This document shows, piece by piece, positions 26,047-35,010 of a DNA stretch of 64,000 bases (the stretch's first letter is position 1; each line of letters starts with the position of its first letter). Position numbers and translations under genes: made by a program. The stretch is from Aliarcobacter vitoriensis. GTDB lineage: Bacteria > Campylobacterota > Campylobacteria > Campylobacterales > Arcobacteraceae. The notes under the pieces are model-generated. The model was not told the DNA's origin and did no database searches. It was given only the letters and a program-made list of their open reading frames with translations. The stretch lies in contig NZ_PDKB01000001.1 in assembly GCF_003316695.1 (NCBI RefSeq), positions 62,001 to 126,000 of the forward strand, read 5' to 3'.

Positions 26047-27150
26047 ATGAGATATTGTACTAGATGTGTTATGCCTGATACAAGACCAGGTATTACTTTT
26101 GATGAAAATGGTATTTGTGCCGCTTGTCAATCATATGAAAATAGAAAAAATGTAGATTATGAAAAAAGGTGGCAGGAATTAGAAATACTTTGTAATAAAT
26201 ATAGAGGTATGAATGGACCAAATGGTTATGATTGTATGATAGCTGTATCAGGAGGTAAAGATAGTCATTTCCAAGTATATATTATGAAAGAAAAAATGGG
26301 TATGAATCCACTTCTTGTTTCAGTTGAAGATAATTTTTCTATGACAAATGCAGGAGTACATAATTTAAAAAATATATCTGAAGCTTTTGGTTGTGATCTA
26401 ATATCTATGAAACCAAATATTCAAGCTCAAAAAAAGATTGGAAAATATACATTTGAGAAATATGGTAAACCTACATATTTTGTAGATAGATATATTTATA
26501 CTTATCCTTTACATATGGCTATTAAATTTAATACACCACTTTTAGTTTATGGTGAAAATGTAGCTTATGAGTATGGTGGAGTGGGTGCTATTGAAACATA
26601 TTCCTCAAAAGATCAAATAAATAATGGTGTAGGAAGTGGAATACCTACAAAAGAACTTTTAGATATTGGTATTGAAGAAAAAAATTTAAACTTCTTTGAG
26701 CCACCACATCAAAATGATATAGATAAACTAGATCCAATTTATCTTAGTTATTTCTTAGAATGGAGTAGTTTTGATAACTATGAAATCGCAAAAAAATATG
26801 GATTCCATGATTTAACTCATGAATGGACTAGAACACACCATGTAGAACAATTTGACCAAGTAGATACTCCTGCATATTTAGTTCACTCTTGGATGAAATA
26901 CCCAAAATTTGGACATGCTTCAGCAACAGATTATAGTGCAAGAATGGTAAGATATGGAATGCTAACTAGAGATGAAGCTATAAAACTTGTAAAAAAACAT
27001 GACCATGATTTAGATCCAAGAAGTGTAAGAGAATTTTGTCAATTCTTTGGATATAGTGAAAAAGAATTTTGGAAAATTATAGATAATCAATATAATCCAG
27101 AACTTTTTACTAAAAAAAGTAATGGTACTTGGGTTTTAAGAAATAGTTAA
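26047..27150 (+). CDS. N-acetyl sugar amidotransferase (PseA/PtmG/WbpG type)
   Basis: This 367-residue protein begins RYCTRCVMPDTRPGITFD (zinc-like cysteines) and contains AVSGGKDSHFQVYIM near residue 65, the PP-loop ATP pyrophosphatase signature of the WbpG/PseA family. Such enzymes turn an N-acetyl group of a nonulosonic acid into an acetamidino group. In Campylobacter jejuni PtmG does this on legionaminic acid. No HisH/HisF-like partner is encoded next to it, so ammonia would come from another source. Its presence in the leg operon predicts an acetamidino form of the sugar. Confidence 0.88.
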   Translation: MRYCTRCVMPDTRPGITFDENGICAACQSYENRKNVDYEKRWQELEILCNKYRGMNGPNGYDCMIAVSGGKDSHFQVYIMKEKMGMNPLLVSVEDNFSMTNAGVHNLKNISEAFGCDLISMKPNIQAQKKIGKYTFEKYGKPTYFVDRYIYTYPLHMAIKFNTPLLVYGENVAYEYGGVGAIETYSSKDQINNGVGSGIPTKELLDIGIEEKNLNFFEPPHQNDIDKLDPIYLSYFLEWSSFDNYEIAKKYGFHDLTHEWTRTHHVEQFDQVDTPAYLVHSWMKYPKFGHASATDYSARMVRYGMLTRDEAIKLVKKHDHDLDPRSVREFCQFFGYSEKEFWKIIDNQYNPELFTKKSNGTWVLRNS

Positions 27151-27171
27151 TTTTAAAGTGAGTCTAAATAA

Positions 27172-28077
27172 TTGAAAGTTTTACTTATAGGTTTTGGTTC
27201 TATTGGAAAAAGGCATTATGAAGTTTTATCTAAATTTTCTCAAATTCAGCAAATAGATTTAGTTACTAAACAAAATATTGAATACATTTGCTATGAGAAT
27301 TTAGAAATTATAAAAAATATAAATCAATATGACTATTTTGTGATAGCATCCGAAACGAATAAACATTTTGAACAGTTAGAATTTTTAGAAAAAAATGTAA
27401 AAGACAAATTGATTTTTTGTGAAAAGCCTTTATTTGAATCAAAACAAGGTTTGGAAATAAAAAATAATAAAGTATTTATTGGATATGTTCTTAGATTTCA
27501 TCCCTTAATAGAAAAATTAATAGAATCTATAAAAAATGAAAATATTATTTTAGTAAATGCTAAATGTGGACAATATCTACCATCGTGGAGACCAAATTCA
27601 GACTATAGAGATTGTTATAGTGCAAAAAAAGAGCAAGGCGGTGGAGTATTATTAGATTTAAGTCATGAGATTGATTATGTACAGTGGATTTGTGGAAATA
27701 TAAATGAAATAAAAAGTTATCAAGTGAAAATTTCAGATTTAGAGATAGATTCTGATGATTTAACTATGCTAATAGGAAAAACTGATAAAAATATTTTTGT
27801 TAATATCTCAATAGACTATATAAGTAAAATTACTCATAGAAAATTATTAGTTGAGACTTTTGAGAATAGTTATGAATTAGATTTTATATCAAATAAACTA
27901 ATTAAAAAAAATAAGGCTGGAATTGAAGAAATATATAGTTATTCAAATTTAGAAAGAAATTATATGTTTGAAAAGATGCATTTAGATATTTTTAATCAAC
28001 AAAAAAGCGTATGTACTTTTAAAGAAGCATTAGAAGTTATGTATACTATATCAACTATACAGGAGCAAAACAGATGA
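27172..28077 (+). CDS. ptmF: Gfo/Idh/MocA-family oxidoreductase of the leg/ptm locus
   Basis: A 301-residue NAD(P)-binding oxidoreductase. KVLLIGFGSIGKRHYEVL is the Rossmann start, IFCEKPLF the lysine-bearing EKP motif, GYVLRFHP follows near 103, and GGGVLLDLSHEIDYVQWI lies near 160 with the catalytic histidine region. Position and type match PtmF of Campylobacter. Its exact step in legionaminic acid precursor supply is not certain. Start is TTG at 27172; the ribosome-binding site is weak. Confidence 0.78.
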   Translation: MKVLLIGFGSIGKRHYEVLSKFSQIQQIDLVTKQNIEYICYENLEIIKNINQYDYFVIASETNKHFEQLEFLEKNVKDKLIFCEKPLFESKQGLEIKNNKVFIGYVLRFHPLIEKLIESIKNENIILVNAKCGQYLPSWRPNSDYRDCYSAKKEQGGGVLLDLSHEIDYVQWICGNINEIKSYQVKISDLEIDSDDLTMLIGKTDKNIFVNISIDYISKITHRKLLVETFENSYELDFISNKLIKKNKAGIEEIYSYSNLERNYMFEKMHLDIFNQQKSVCTFKEALEVMYTISTIQEQNR

Positions 28078-28784
28078 GTAATGTCTTATGTACAATTTGT
28101 GCAAGAGGTGGTTCCAAAGGTGTTAAAAATAAAAACATCAAAGAGTTAAATGGTAAACCACTGATTGCTTATACAATTGAACAAGCAAAAGGTTCAGGCC
28201 TTTTTGAACATATAGTTATAAGTACAGATAGTGATGATATAGCAAATACAGCAAAAGAATATGGAGCAGAGGTATTTTTCAAAAGAAATGATGAAATGGC
28301 AAGTGATACAGCAGGTAAACTTGATGTTATAAAAGATGCTTTTAAAAGGAGTGAAGAGTATTATAATAAAGCTTTTGATTATTTGATAGATTTAGATGCA
28401 ACTGCACCTCTTAGACTAACGCAAGATATAATAGACGCTTTTAATCAATTTATAGACGATAACAATGATAATCTAATAACAGCAATGCCAAGTAGAAGAA
28501 GCCCATATTTTAATCTAGTTGAACAAGATAAAGATGGTAAAGTTTATCTATCAAAAAAACTTGATAATGCAGTTATAAGAAGACAAGATGCCCCAAAATC
28601 TTATGATATGAATGCTTCAATATATATATGGAAAAGAGATATTATATTAAATGAAAATTCTATTTTCTTAGAAAAAACAGGGTTATATGTGATGCCAGAA
28701 GAAAGATCTATAGATATAGACAATGAACTTGACTTTAAATTTGTCGAGTTTTTGATGAAGGAAATAAATAATGCTCAAAGATAA
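28074..28784 (+). CDS. legF: CMP-legionaminic acid synthetase (NeuA family)
   Basis: The 236-residue protein is a CMP-nonulosonate cytidylyltransferase (also called PtmB): CTICARGGSKGVKNKNIKEL at the start holds the CTP-binding loop, SGLFEHIVISTDSDDIA and DLDATAPLR follow, and VMPEERSIDIDNELDF is the C-terminal metal-binding motif. It activates legionaminic acid for transfer by Maf. It overlaps ptmF by 4 bp at the start and ptmA by 14 bp at the end. Confidence 0.93.
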   Translation: MSNVLCTICARGGSKGVKNKNIKELNGKPLIAYTIEQAKGSGLFEHIVISTDSDDIANTAKEYGAEVFFKRNDEMASDTAGKLDVIKDAFKRSEEYYNKAFDYLIDLDATAPLRLTQDIIDAFNQFIDDNNDNLITAMPSRRSPYFNLVEQDKDGKVYLSKKLDNAVIRRQDAPKSYDMNASIYIWKRDIILNENSIFLEKTGLYVMPEERSIDIDNELDFKFVEFLMKEINNAQR

Positions 28785-29541
28785 AATTGTAGTAATAACT
28801 GGTGGAGCAGGTCTTATAGGAAAAGAGTTTGTAAAAGCTGTTGTTGATAATGCTGGAATAGCAGTAATAGCTGATATAAATGAAGAATTAGGTAAAAAAG
28901 TAAAAAAAAACTTATCAGAAGAGTTAAATACCCAAAATATAGATTTTATAAAACTTGATATTACTTCAAAAAATTCTTTAACTGAATGTATAGGATATTT
29001 GGATAATAAATATAAAAGAATAGATGCTTTAGTAAATAATGCTTATCCAAGAAATAAAAACTATGGAAGACATTTTTTTGAAGTTGAATATGAAGATTTT
29101 ATTCAAAATTTAGGTTTAAATCTTGGTGGATATTTTACCACTTCTCAACAATTTGCTGAGTATTTTAAAAAACAAAAATATGGCAATATTATAAATATTA
29201 GTTCTATTTATGGTGTAGTTGCTCCAAAGTTTGAAGTATATGATAACACTGCTATGACAATGCCAGTTGAATATGCAGCTATAAAATCAGGACTTATTCA
29301 TCTTACAAAATATATGGCAAAATATTTTAAAGGTATGAATATAAAAGTTAATGCTTTAAGCCCTGGTGGTATCTTTGATCATCAACCAGAAGCTTTTTTA
29401 GAAAAATATAAAGAAAAATGTTTAAATAAAGGAATGCTTAATAATAGTGATTTAAAAGGAACATTGGTTTATCTACTTAGTGATATGAGTAAATATGTAA
29501 ATGGACAAAATATTTTAGTTGATGATGGGTTTAGTTTATAA
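28771..29541 (+). CDS. ptmA: short-chain dehydrogenase of the leg/ptm locus
   Basis: A 256-residue SDR. VITGGAGLIGKEF is the nucleotide-binding motif, LVNNAYPR near residue 89 the NNA motif, and YAAIKSGLIHLTKYMA near 170 the YxxxK pair. It ends with the usual NVDGGFSL-like tail (NILVDDGFSL). PtmA of Campylobacter is the matching family member, needed for a late or precursor step of legionaminic acid synthesis. It is translationally coupled to legF by a 14-bp overlap. Confidence 0.85.
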   Translation: MLKDKIVVITGGAGLIGKEFVKAVVDNAGIAVIADINEELGKKVKKNLSEELNTQNIDFIKLDITSKNSLTECIGYLDNKYKRIDALVNNAYPRNKNYGRHFFEVEYEDFIQNLGLNLGGYFTTSQQFAEYFKKQKYGNIINISSIYGVVAPKFEVYDNTAMTMPVEYAAIKSGLIHLTKYMAKYFKGMNIKVNALSPGGIFDHQPEAFLEKYKEKCLNKGMLNNSDLKGTLVYLLSDMSKYVNGQNILVDDGFSL

Positions 29542-29575
29542 ACATTAATAATTATTTATACAAAAAAGGATAAAA

Positions 29576-31612
29576 ATGGAAGAAGCACAAATAGAATTAC
29601 AAAATGCACTTACAACTACATTTTTAGCAAATTTAGTATTCTTGAGTGAGTACGATAATGAGCTTTATCATAGAGTAGATGAACTATCGAGAATGATTGA
29701 AAATGGTAATTATAAAGAGAGATATGCATTAGAATTTAATATGCAAGATGGAGATTTTGATATTTACGATATTATAAATGATAAATATTTATATAATAAT
29801 TCTCCAAAAAGATATAATAATGAACTAGTTAGAAAAATAGATTTTGATGAAAAAAGTTCTATTTTAAATGTTTCAAAGCATTTTTTATATGAGTTTCAAG
29901 AAGAAGTTGACAGAAAAGATAGATTTGAGTTTGAAAATTCAGAGCTGATATCCGCTATGACTTTTAATGATACTTGGGAATATTCAAAGATTACAAAGGA
30001 TTTCTTAACAAATAGAAAAAGAAGGTTTAAAGATATAAAAAAGTTTATATTCATGGGAACACTTTTAGGAAGGCATATCCCTAGGATTGCACAAAAAATA
30101 GATGCAAAAATATATTTAGTATTAGAAAGAAATTTAGAAATATTTAGACTCTCTCTTTTTACCGTAGATTATACAATATTAGCACAAAATGATGGTGTTA
30201 TTTTTTCAATTATGGATGATGTTGAGAAATTGGAACAAAAAATACTAAAATTTTTAAATATAGGAAACCTTGAAAACTATATATTAAAATTTTCAACAAC
30301 AAATATAAATGTAGCTGAGTATATAGATACTATTTTAAGAACTCTCGCTACACTAGATCCTACAACTTATGATTATAATAGAAGGATGTATGTTCATTTG
30401 AATAGAGCTACTAAATATTTAAAAGGTGGTTATAAAAATTTACTTTTTAATAATATAAAGAATGATTTTAATACTTTTGAAAATATTCCAATATTATATT
30501 TGGCAGCAGGTCCGTCTTTGGATGAAAATATAGAGTGGATTAAAGAAAATCAAAATAAATTTTTTATAGTAACTATTGGTGCGGCATATAAAAAAATATT
30601 GTTAAATAATATTCGTATAGATATGATTACATCTTTGGATGAATCACATTTTTTAGCTACTATGCAGTTTGATGATGAAAGTGTTTCTAAGATAAACGAA
30701 AATACTATTATTTTATCTGGAAATATGACTCATGAAAATGTATTAAAGAAATTTAATCAAGAAGTTTTATTTTTATTTGAGTTATATAAATCTATTAATA
30801 AAGATAATATATATTTTAGTGGATACAGTATAGGAGAAGTTACCTTAGACATACTTCTTCATCTTAATGCTAAAAATATTTATCTTATAGGATTAGATTT
30901 AGCATTAAACCAAGAAACAGGAGAGAGTCATTCAAAAGGATCTGATTCGGTTACTTCTAGTTTAAATTTAGACGAAGAGCAAAGCAGGGATACTTTTAGC
31001 CAAGTAGATAGTTTAATACAAACAAAAGGAAATCATAGTGACTTTGTATTTACAACTCCATTATTCTTTTCATCAATACAAGCTACAAATGATAAATTAT
31101 TTAAAAAAGAAAAAGATGTAAATGTGTATAATCTATCATATCATGGTGCATATTTTGAAAATACAATTCCAATAAAAAAAGAGAAAATAAATACTCAAGA
31201 TTTTAAAGATATAAATTTTAATGACATTAACATTTTATCTCTTCTAAAAAAATACTCTATCAAAGAGTTATCAGAAGAATCAAAACAAGAAATAAAAGAT
31301 GAGATAAATTTTTTAGAAGATAAAATTTTAAAACAATTAAAAGAGATTACAAAAAGAGATTATAAAAATTTTTCTTTTCTTTTTAAAGATATAATAGAGC
31401 TTACTTTAATAATTGATAATAGCTCATATAAAAGTTTTTTCCAAATAATAGTTGGCAAATTTCAGATAGTAATTCCATATTTATTCTATCATTTTAATGA
31501 TATTAAAGTAAAAAATGAAGAAAAGAAAGTAAAAAAAATAAGAGATATTTTTGTTAAACAAATAAAAAACTTAGTAAATGATTATGTATTTTGCTTAAAG
31601 AGAATTTTATAA
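29576..31612 (+). CDS. maf: second Maf-family glycosyltransferase
   Basis: This 678-residue Maf paralogue ends the leg operon. Its core shows KKFIFMGTLLGRHIPRIAQK near residue 155, PILYLAAGPSLDENIEWI near 307 and NIYLIGLDLALNQETGESH near 435. The last motif has the same role as EIYLLGIDAAVDSKNGKTH in the Maf at 17920-19797, but the two proteins are otherwise diverged. A good ribosome-binding site (AAAGGA) precedes the ATG. It faces the flagellin genes, which are probable substrates. Confidence 0.93.
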   Translation: MEEAQIELQNALTTTFLANLVFLSEYDNELYHRVDELSRMIENGNYKERYALEFNMQDGDFDIYDIINDKYLYNNSPKRYNNELVRKIDFDEKSSILNVSKHFLYEFQEEVDRKDRFEFENSELISAMTFNDTWEYSKITKDFLTNRKRRFKDIKKFIFMGTLLGRHIPRIAQKIDAKIYLVLERNLEIFRLSLFTVDYTILAQNDGVIFSIMDDVEKLEQKILKFLNIGNLENYILKFSTTNINVAEYIDTILRTLATLDPTTYDYNRRMYVHLNRATKYLKGGYKNLLFNNIKNDFNTFENIPILYLAAGPSLDENIEWIKENQNKFFIVTIGAAYKKILLNNIRIDMITSLDESHFLATMQFDDESVSKINENTIILSGNMTHENVLKKFNQEVLFLFELYKSINKDNIYFSGYSIGEVTLDILLHLNAKNIYLIGLDLALNQETGESHSKGSDSVTSSLNLDEEQSRDTFSQVDSLIQTKGNHSDFVFTTPLFFSSIQATNDKLFKKEKDVNVYNLSYHGAYFENTIPIKKEKINTQDFKDINFNDINILSLLKKYSIKELSEESKQEIKDEINFLEDKILKQLKEITKRDYKNFSFLFKDIIELTLIIDNSSYKSFFQIIVGKFQIVIPYLFYHFNDIKVKNEEKKVKKIRDIFVKQIKNLVNDYVFCLKRIL

Positions 31613-31616
31613 CGAT

Positions 31617-31645
31617 AATAAAACTGGAAATAACCCAGTTTTATT
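31617..31645. terminator. bidirectional terminator between maf and flagellin
   Basis: An 11-bp perfect inverted repeat, AATAAAACTGG (31617-31627) against CCAGTTTTATT (31635-31645), with a 7-base loop. A- and T-rich flanks let it serve both the plus-strand leg operon and the minus-strand flagellin gene. The stem includes the flagellin stop codon. Confidence 0.8.
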
Positions 31646-32546
31646 GTAAAAGCCTTAATACATTTTGAGATACTGCATTTGATTGGCTAATAGCATACGA
31701 TCCAGCTTGAGAGATGATATTCAATTTATTGAAGTTTGCACTCTCTTCAGCATAATCAACATCTCTAATAATTGATTCAGCATTTTTTATATTTGTAGCT
31801 TGAGTCATAAGGTTTCTAACCGCACTTTCAACTTGATTTTGAGTAGAACCAATATCTCCTCTATAACTATTCAATCTTGTAATAGCACTATCCACATTAC
31901 TCATATAAGCACTAGCCATTGTTCTTGTAAATCCATTAGTAGTTACTGTTTTACCATCACTAGAAATTGTAGCATTAGCACCAGCAGATGCATCTGTTTT
32001 TAAACTATTTAATGAATATCCATCAATATTTGCCTGAATAGATTTTGTAGAAATTATATCTGTATTACTTTCCCCAACTTGGAATGTTAAACCAGCAGAG
32101 CTCGCAATATCAGCTGATGCACTTCCCATACCAGCTTGTAGAAGGGCAGTACCATTATAGTTAGTTTGTTTTGCAATATTATTTAATTGATCAAGTAGTT
32201 TATTAACATCTTTTGCAATAGCAACTCTACCAATAGAAGAAGTAGTATCAGTATTAGCTTGAATTAGTTTTGCTTTTACTGTATCAAGAATTTTAGATTG
32301 TTCAGCCATAGATTTATCAGCAATTTGAAGTAAAGCAACAGCAGAGTTACCATTTGCAATACCTTGATTTAAAGATGTAACTTGAGTTCTAAGTTTATCA
32401 GCAATAGCAAGACCAGAGGCATCATCGCTAGCTTTGTTGATTTTTAAACCAGTAGAAAGTTTTTCTAAAGAACTAGATATACTTCTATTTGTATTTGTAG
32501 ACGCTTCCTGTGCTGTTAATGAAGATACATTTGTGTTTATTTTCAT
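31641..32546 (-). CDS. fla: flagellin (downstream copy)
   Basis: A short 301-residue flagellin. The conserved N-terminal D0/D1 part (MKINTNVSSL, then SSSLEKLSTGLKINKASDDA) and C-terminal helix (YAISQSNAVSQNVLRLLQ) are intact. The middle lacks large D2/D3 domains and has a Ser/Thr-rich stretch (residues about 145-215) that can carry O-linked sugars. AAGGAAAT precedes the ATG. It differs from the copy at 32707 mostly at residues 1-30 and 175-235. Confidence 0.96.
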   Translation of the reverse strand: MKINTNVSSLTAQEASTNTNRSISSSLEKLSTGLKINKASDDASGLAIADKLRTQVTSLNQGIANGNSAVALLQIADKSMAEQSKILDTVKAKLIQANTDTTSSIGRVAIAKDVNKLLDQLNNIAKQTNYNGTALLQAGMGSASADIASSAGLTFQVGESNTDIISTKSIQANIDGYSLNSLKTDASAGANATISSDGKTVTTNGFTRTMASAYMSNVDSAITRLNSYRGDIGSTQNQVESAVRNLMTQATNIKNAESIIRDVDYAEESANFNKLNIISQAGSYAISQSNAVSQNVLRLLQ

Positions 32547-32652
32547 AAATATTTCCTTAGTTTGGATTTAATCACTATGTGAATAAAACTTAAATTAGGT
32601 AATTATTACAAACTAATTCATAAAATTAGATTAAATGAAGATGAAAATAAAT

Positions 32653-32678
32653 AAAAGTGGAGAAAATCCCCCACTTTT
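32653..32678 (-). terminator. terminator of the upstream flagellin gene
   Basis: On the minus strand the sequence folds into an 8-bp stem (AAAAGTGG with CCACTTTT) extended by a G-T and a G-C pair, followed by T-rich sequence. It lies about 30 bp after the stop of the flagellin at 32707-33612, so the two flagellin genes are probably separate transcripts. Confidence 0.75.
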
Positions 32679-32706
32679 TAATAAAAGAGAAATGAAAATT
32701 ACTTAA

Positions 32707-33612
32707 CTATTGAAGTAGTCTAAGAACGTTTTGTTGAGTAGCATTTGACTGGCTGATCGCATACGATCCAGCTTGAGAGATGATATTCAATTTATTGAAG
32801 TTTGCACTCTCTTCAGCATAATCAACATCTCTGATAATAGACTCAGCTGCTTTGATATTTGTAGATTGAGTCATAAGGTTTCTAACCGCACTTTCAACTT
32901 GATTTTGAGTAGAACCGATATCTCCTCTATAGCTATTTAATTTTGTAATAGCATTATCTACAGCAGATTGAGCAGCAGATGCCATTGTTCTTGTAAATCC
33001 ACCAGTAGTTACTGTTTTACCATCACTAGAAATTGTAGCATTAGCACCAGCAGATGCATCTGTTTTTAAACTAGTTAATGCATATCCAGAAACATTTGCT
33101 TGAATAGATTTTGTACTAATTATATCTGTATTACTTTCTCCAATTTGGAATGTTAAACCAGCAGAACTAGCAGTATCAGCTGATGCACTTCCCATACCAG
33201 CTTGTAAAAGGGCAGTACCATTATAGTTAGTTTGTTTTGCAATGTTATTTAATTGATCAAGTAGTTTATTAACATCTTTTGCAATAGCAACTCTACCAAC
33301 AGATGAAGTAGTATCAGTATTAGCTTGAATTAATTTAGATTTAATAGTATCTAAAATTTTAGATTGTTCAGCCATAGATTTATCAGCAATTTGAAGTAAA
33401 GCAACAGCAGAGTTACCATTTGAGATACCTTGATTAATTGAAGTTACTTGAGTTCTAAGTTTATCTGCAATAGCAAGACCAGAAGCATCATCAGAAGCTT
33501 TATTGATTTTTAAACCAGTAGAAAGTTTTTCTAAAGAATTTTTGATATTGTTATTTGTATTTTGTGAAGCCTCTTGTGCTCCTAGAGAAGATATGTTTGT
33601 ATTAATTCTCAT
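32707..33612 (-). CDS. fla: flagellin (upstream copy)
   Basis: A second 301-residue flagellin in tandem, nearly identical to its neighbour over residues 30-170 and at the C-terminus. It starts MRINTNISSLGAQEASQNTN. As with the other copy, it lacks a D2/D3 insert and is likely glycosylated by the adjacent Maf enzymes. Ribosome-binding site AAAGGA lies before the ATG. I could not identify a convincing sigma-54 or sigma-28 site in the 187 bp upstream. Confidence 0.96.
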   Translation of the reverse strand: MRINTNISSLGAQEASQNTNNNIKNSLEKLSTGLKINKASDDASGLAIADKLRTQVTSINQGISNGNSAVALLQIADKSMAEQSKILDTIKSKLIQANTDTTSSVGRVAIAKDVNKLLDQLNNIAKQTNYNGTALLQAGMGSASADTASSAGLTFQIGESNTDIISTKSIQANVSGYALTSLKTDASAGANATISSDGKTVTTGGFTRTMASAAQSAVDNAITKLNSYRGDIGSTQNQVESAVRNLMTQSTNIKAAESIIRDVDYAEESANFNKLNIISQAGSYAISQSNATQQNVLRLLQ

Positions 33613-33799
33613 TGTGTGTCCTTTTGAGTTTATAAAATAGTTTGCGAATATTTAAAATATCCTCAGCCTAAAACCTTCTTGTCTCTTAAAAAAGATCCAA
33701 GCATAGAGTTTGAAATTTCTTTCCACTCTTCGGATTAAATTCAACCCTAAAATTTATAAAAGAATTATTATATAACTTTTCTTAAATTTAGATTAAATA

Positions 33800-34924
33800 T
33801 TATAACTTTTTCAAAAGAACTCCACTTTCTATATGCTCTGTAAATGCAAATTGGTCAAATAGGGCGAATTTCACTATTTTGTGTGTTTTTGTTAATTCTT
33901 CTAAATCTCTATGTAAAGTTTCTGGGTTACACGAAATATATATGATATTTTCAAAGTTTTTAGCTAAATTTCTAGTTGTATCATCTAATCCACTTCTTGG
34001 AGGATCCATAAAAATAGTTTCAAAATTATAACTATTTAAATCTATATTTTTAAGTCGATTAAAATCTCTAACTTTATTTAAAGCTTGTACAAAATCTTCT
34101 GCACTCATTCTTATAAATTCTATATTTGTTATATCATTTAAATTGCAGTTTCTGAGGGCTGATTTTATAGAAGTTTTTGATATTTCAGTTGCTAAAACTT
34201 TTCTAAATTTTGTTGAAAGGGGAATAGTAAAATTTCCACCACCACAATATAGTTCACATAAATCTTTTTGTGAAGTTGAAGTATTTTGTAAAACCCACTC
34301 AATCATCTGCACATTTACAGCTGTATTTGGTTGAGTGAAGCCATTTTCTTCATAGGCAAAGAAAAAATCTTTATTTTCTATATTTAAAGTTTCATTTATA
34401 AAATCATCACTTAAAACTATTTTTTGTTTTCTACTTCTTCCGATTATTTTTATATTTAGTTTTGTTTCGATTTTTTTTGCCAAATCAGCCCAATCTTGCT
34501 CCAATTTTTTGTGATAAATCAAAGATACAAGAATATCGTTTGTAGAACTACTCAAAAACTCGATAGCAAAAAGTCTAAAAGATAAAATCATATCACTTTG
34601 AAGTTCATTTAAAATCTTTGGCATAAGATTTGAAATAGTAGAACTTACCATTTGACATTCATCTACTTGTAAGATTTCTTTATTAAAATCATTCATAGCA
34701 TAAAATAAAATATCTTTATCGTTTTTTTCATCTTTTTCCCACCAAATTCTAAATTCGGCACGATTTCTAAAGTTTTTCTCACTACTTTTGATTATGTCAA
34801 ACTCTATATTTGTAAAGTTTTCAAATCGTGTTTTTTCTCTTTGAATTTTATAATTTAGTTGTTCATCATAAGTTTTGTCATACAGTGTACAGGAAGCACA
34901 AGTACTAAAATAGTTGCAATTCAT
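33800..34924 (-). CDS. trmA: tRNA (uracil-5-)-methyltransferase
   Basis: About 374 residues from the ATG at 34924. The longer reading frame to 35122 adds 66 hydrophobic residues that are not part of the family and would overlap the divergent helicase gene. MNCNYFSTCASCTLYD is a start rich in cysteines. FCELYCGGGNFTIPL-like motif I (LYCGGGNFTIPL), FMDPPRSG and IYISCNPETL (catalytic cysteine) identify the TrmA type. It methylates U54 of tRNA. Confidence 0.9.
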   Translation of the reverse strand: MNCNYFSTCASCTLYDKTYDEQLNYKIQREKTRFENFTNIEFDIIKSSEKNFRNRAEFRIWWEKDEKNDKDILFYAMNDFNKEILQVDECQMVSSTISNLMPKILNELQSDMILSFRLFAIEFLSSSTNDILVSLIYHKKLEQDWADLAKKIETKLNIKIIGRSRKQKIVLSDDFINETLNIENKDFFFAYEENGFTQPNTAVNVQMIEWVLQNTSTSQKDLCELYCGGGNFTIPLSTKFRKVLATEISKTSIKSALRNCNLNDITNIEFIRMSAEDFVQALNKVRDFNRLKNIDLNSYNFETIFMDPPRSGLDDTTRNLAKNFENIIYISCNPETLHRDLEELTKTHKIVKFALFDQFAFTEHIESGVLLKKL

Positions 34925-35010
34925 AAAATCTAATCCTTTATTAAAAGTTGCATTATAAGAAAATATTGGTAAAAGTAGATATAATCTTTCAATTTTTAAA
35001 AAGATGAGAT

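Noticed and set aside
33613-33799. sigma-54 or sigma-28 promoter before the flagellins
   Set aside because: I looked for GG-N10-GC and a sigma-28-like box and found only partial matches (a TTGGATC-like stretch without GC), so no call is made.
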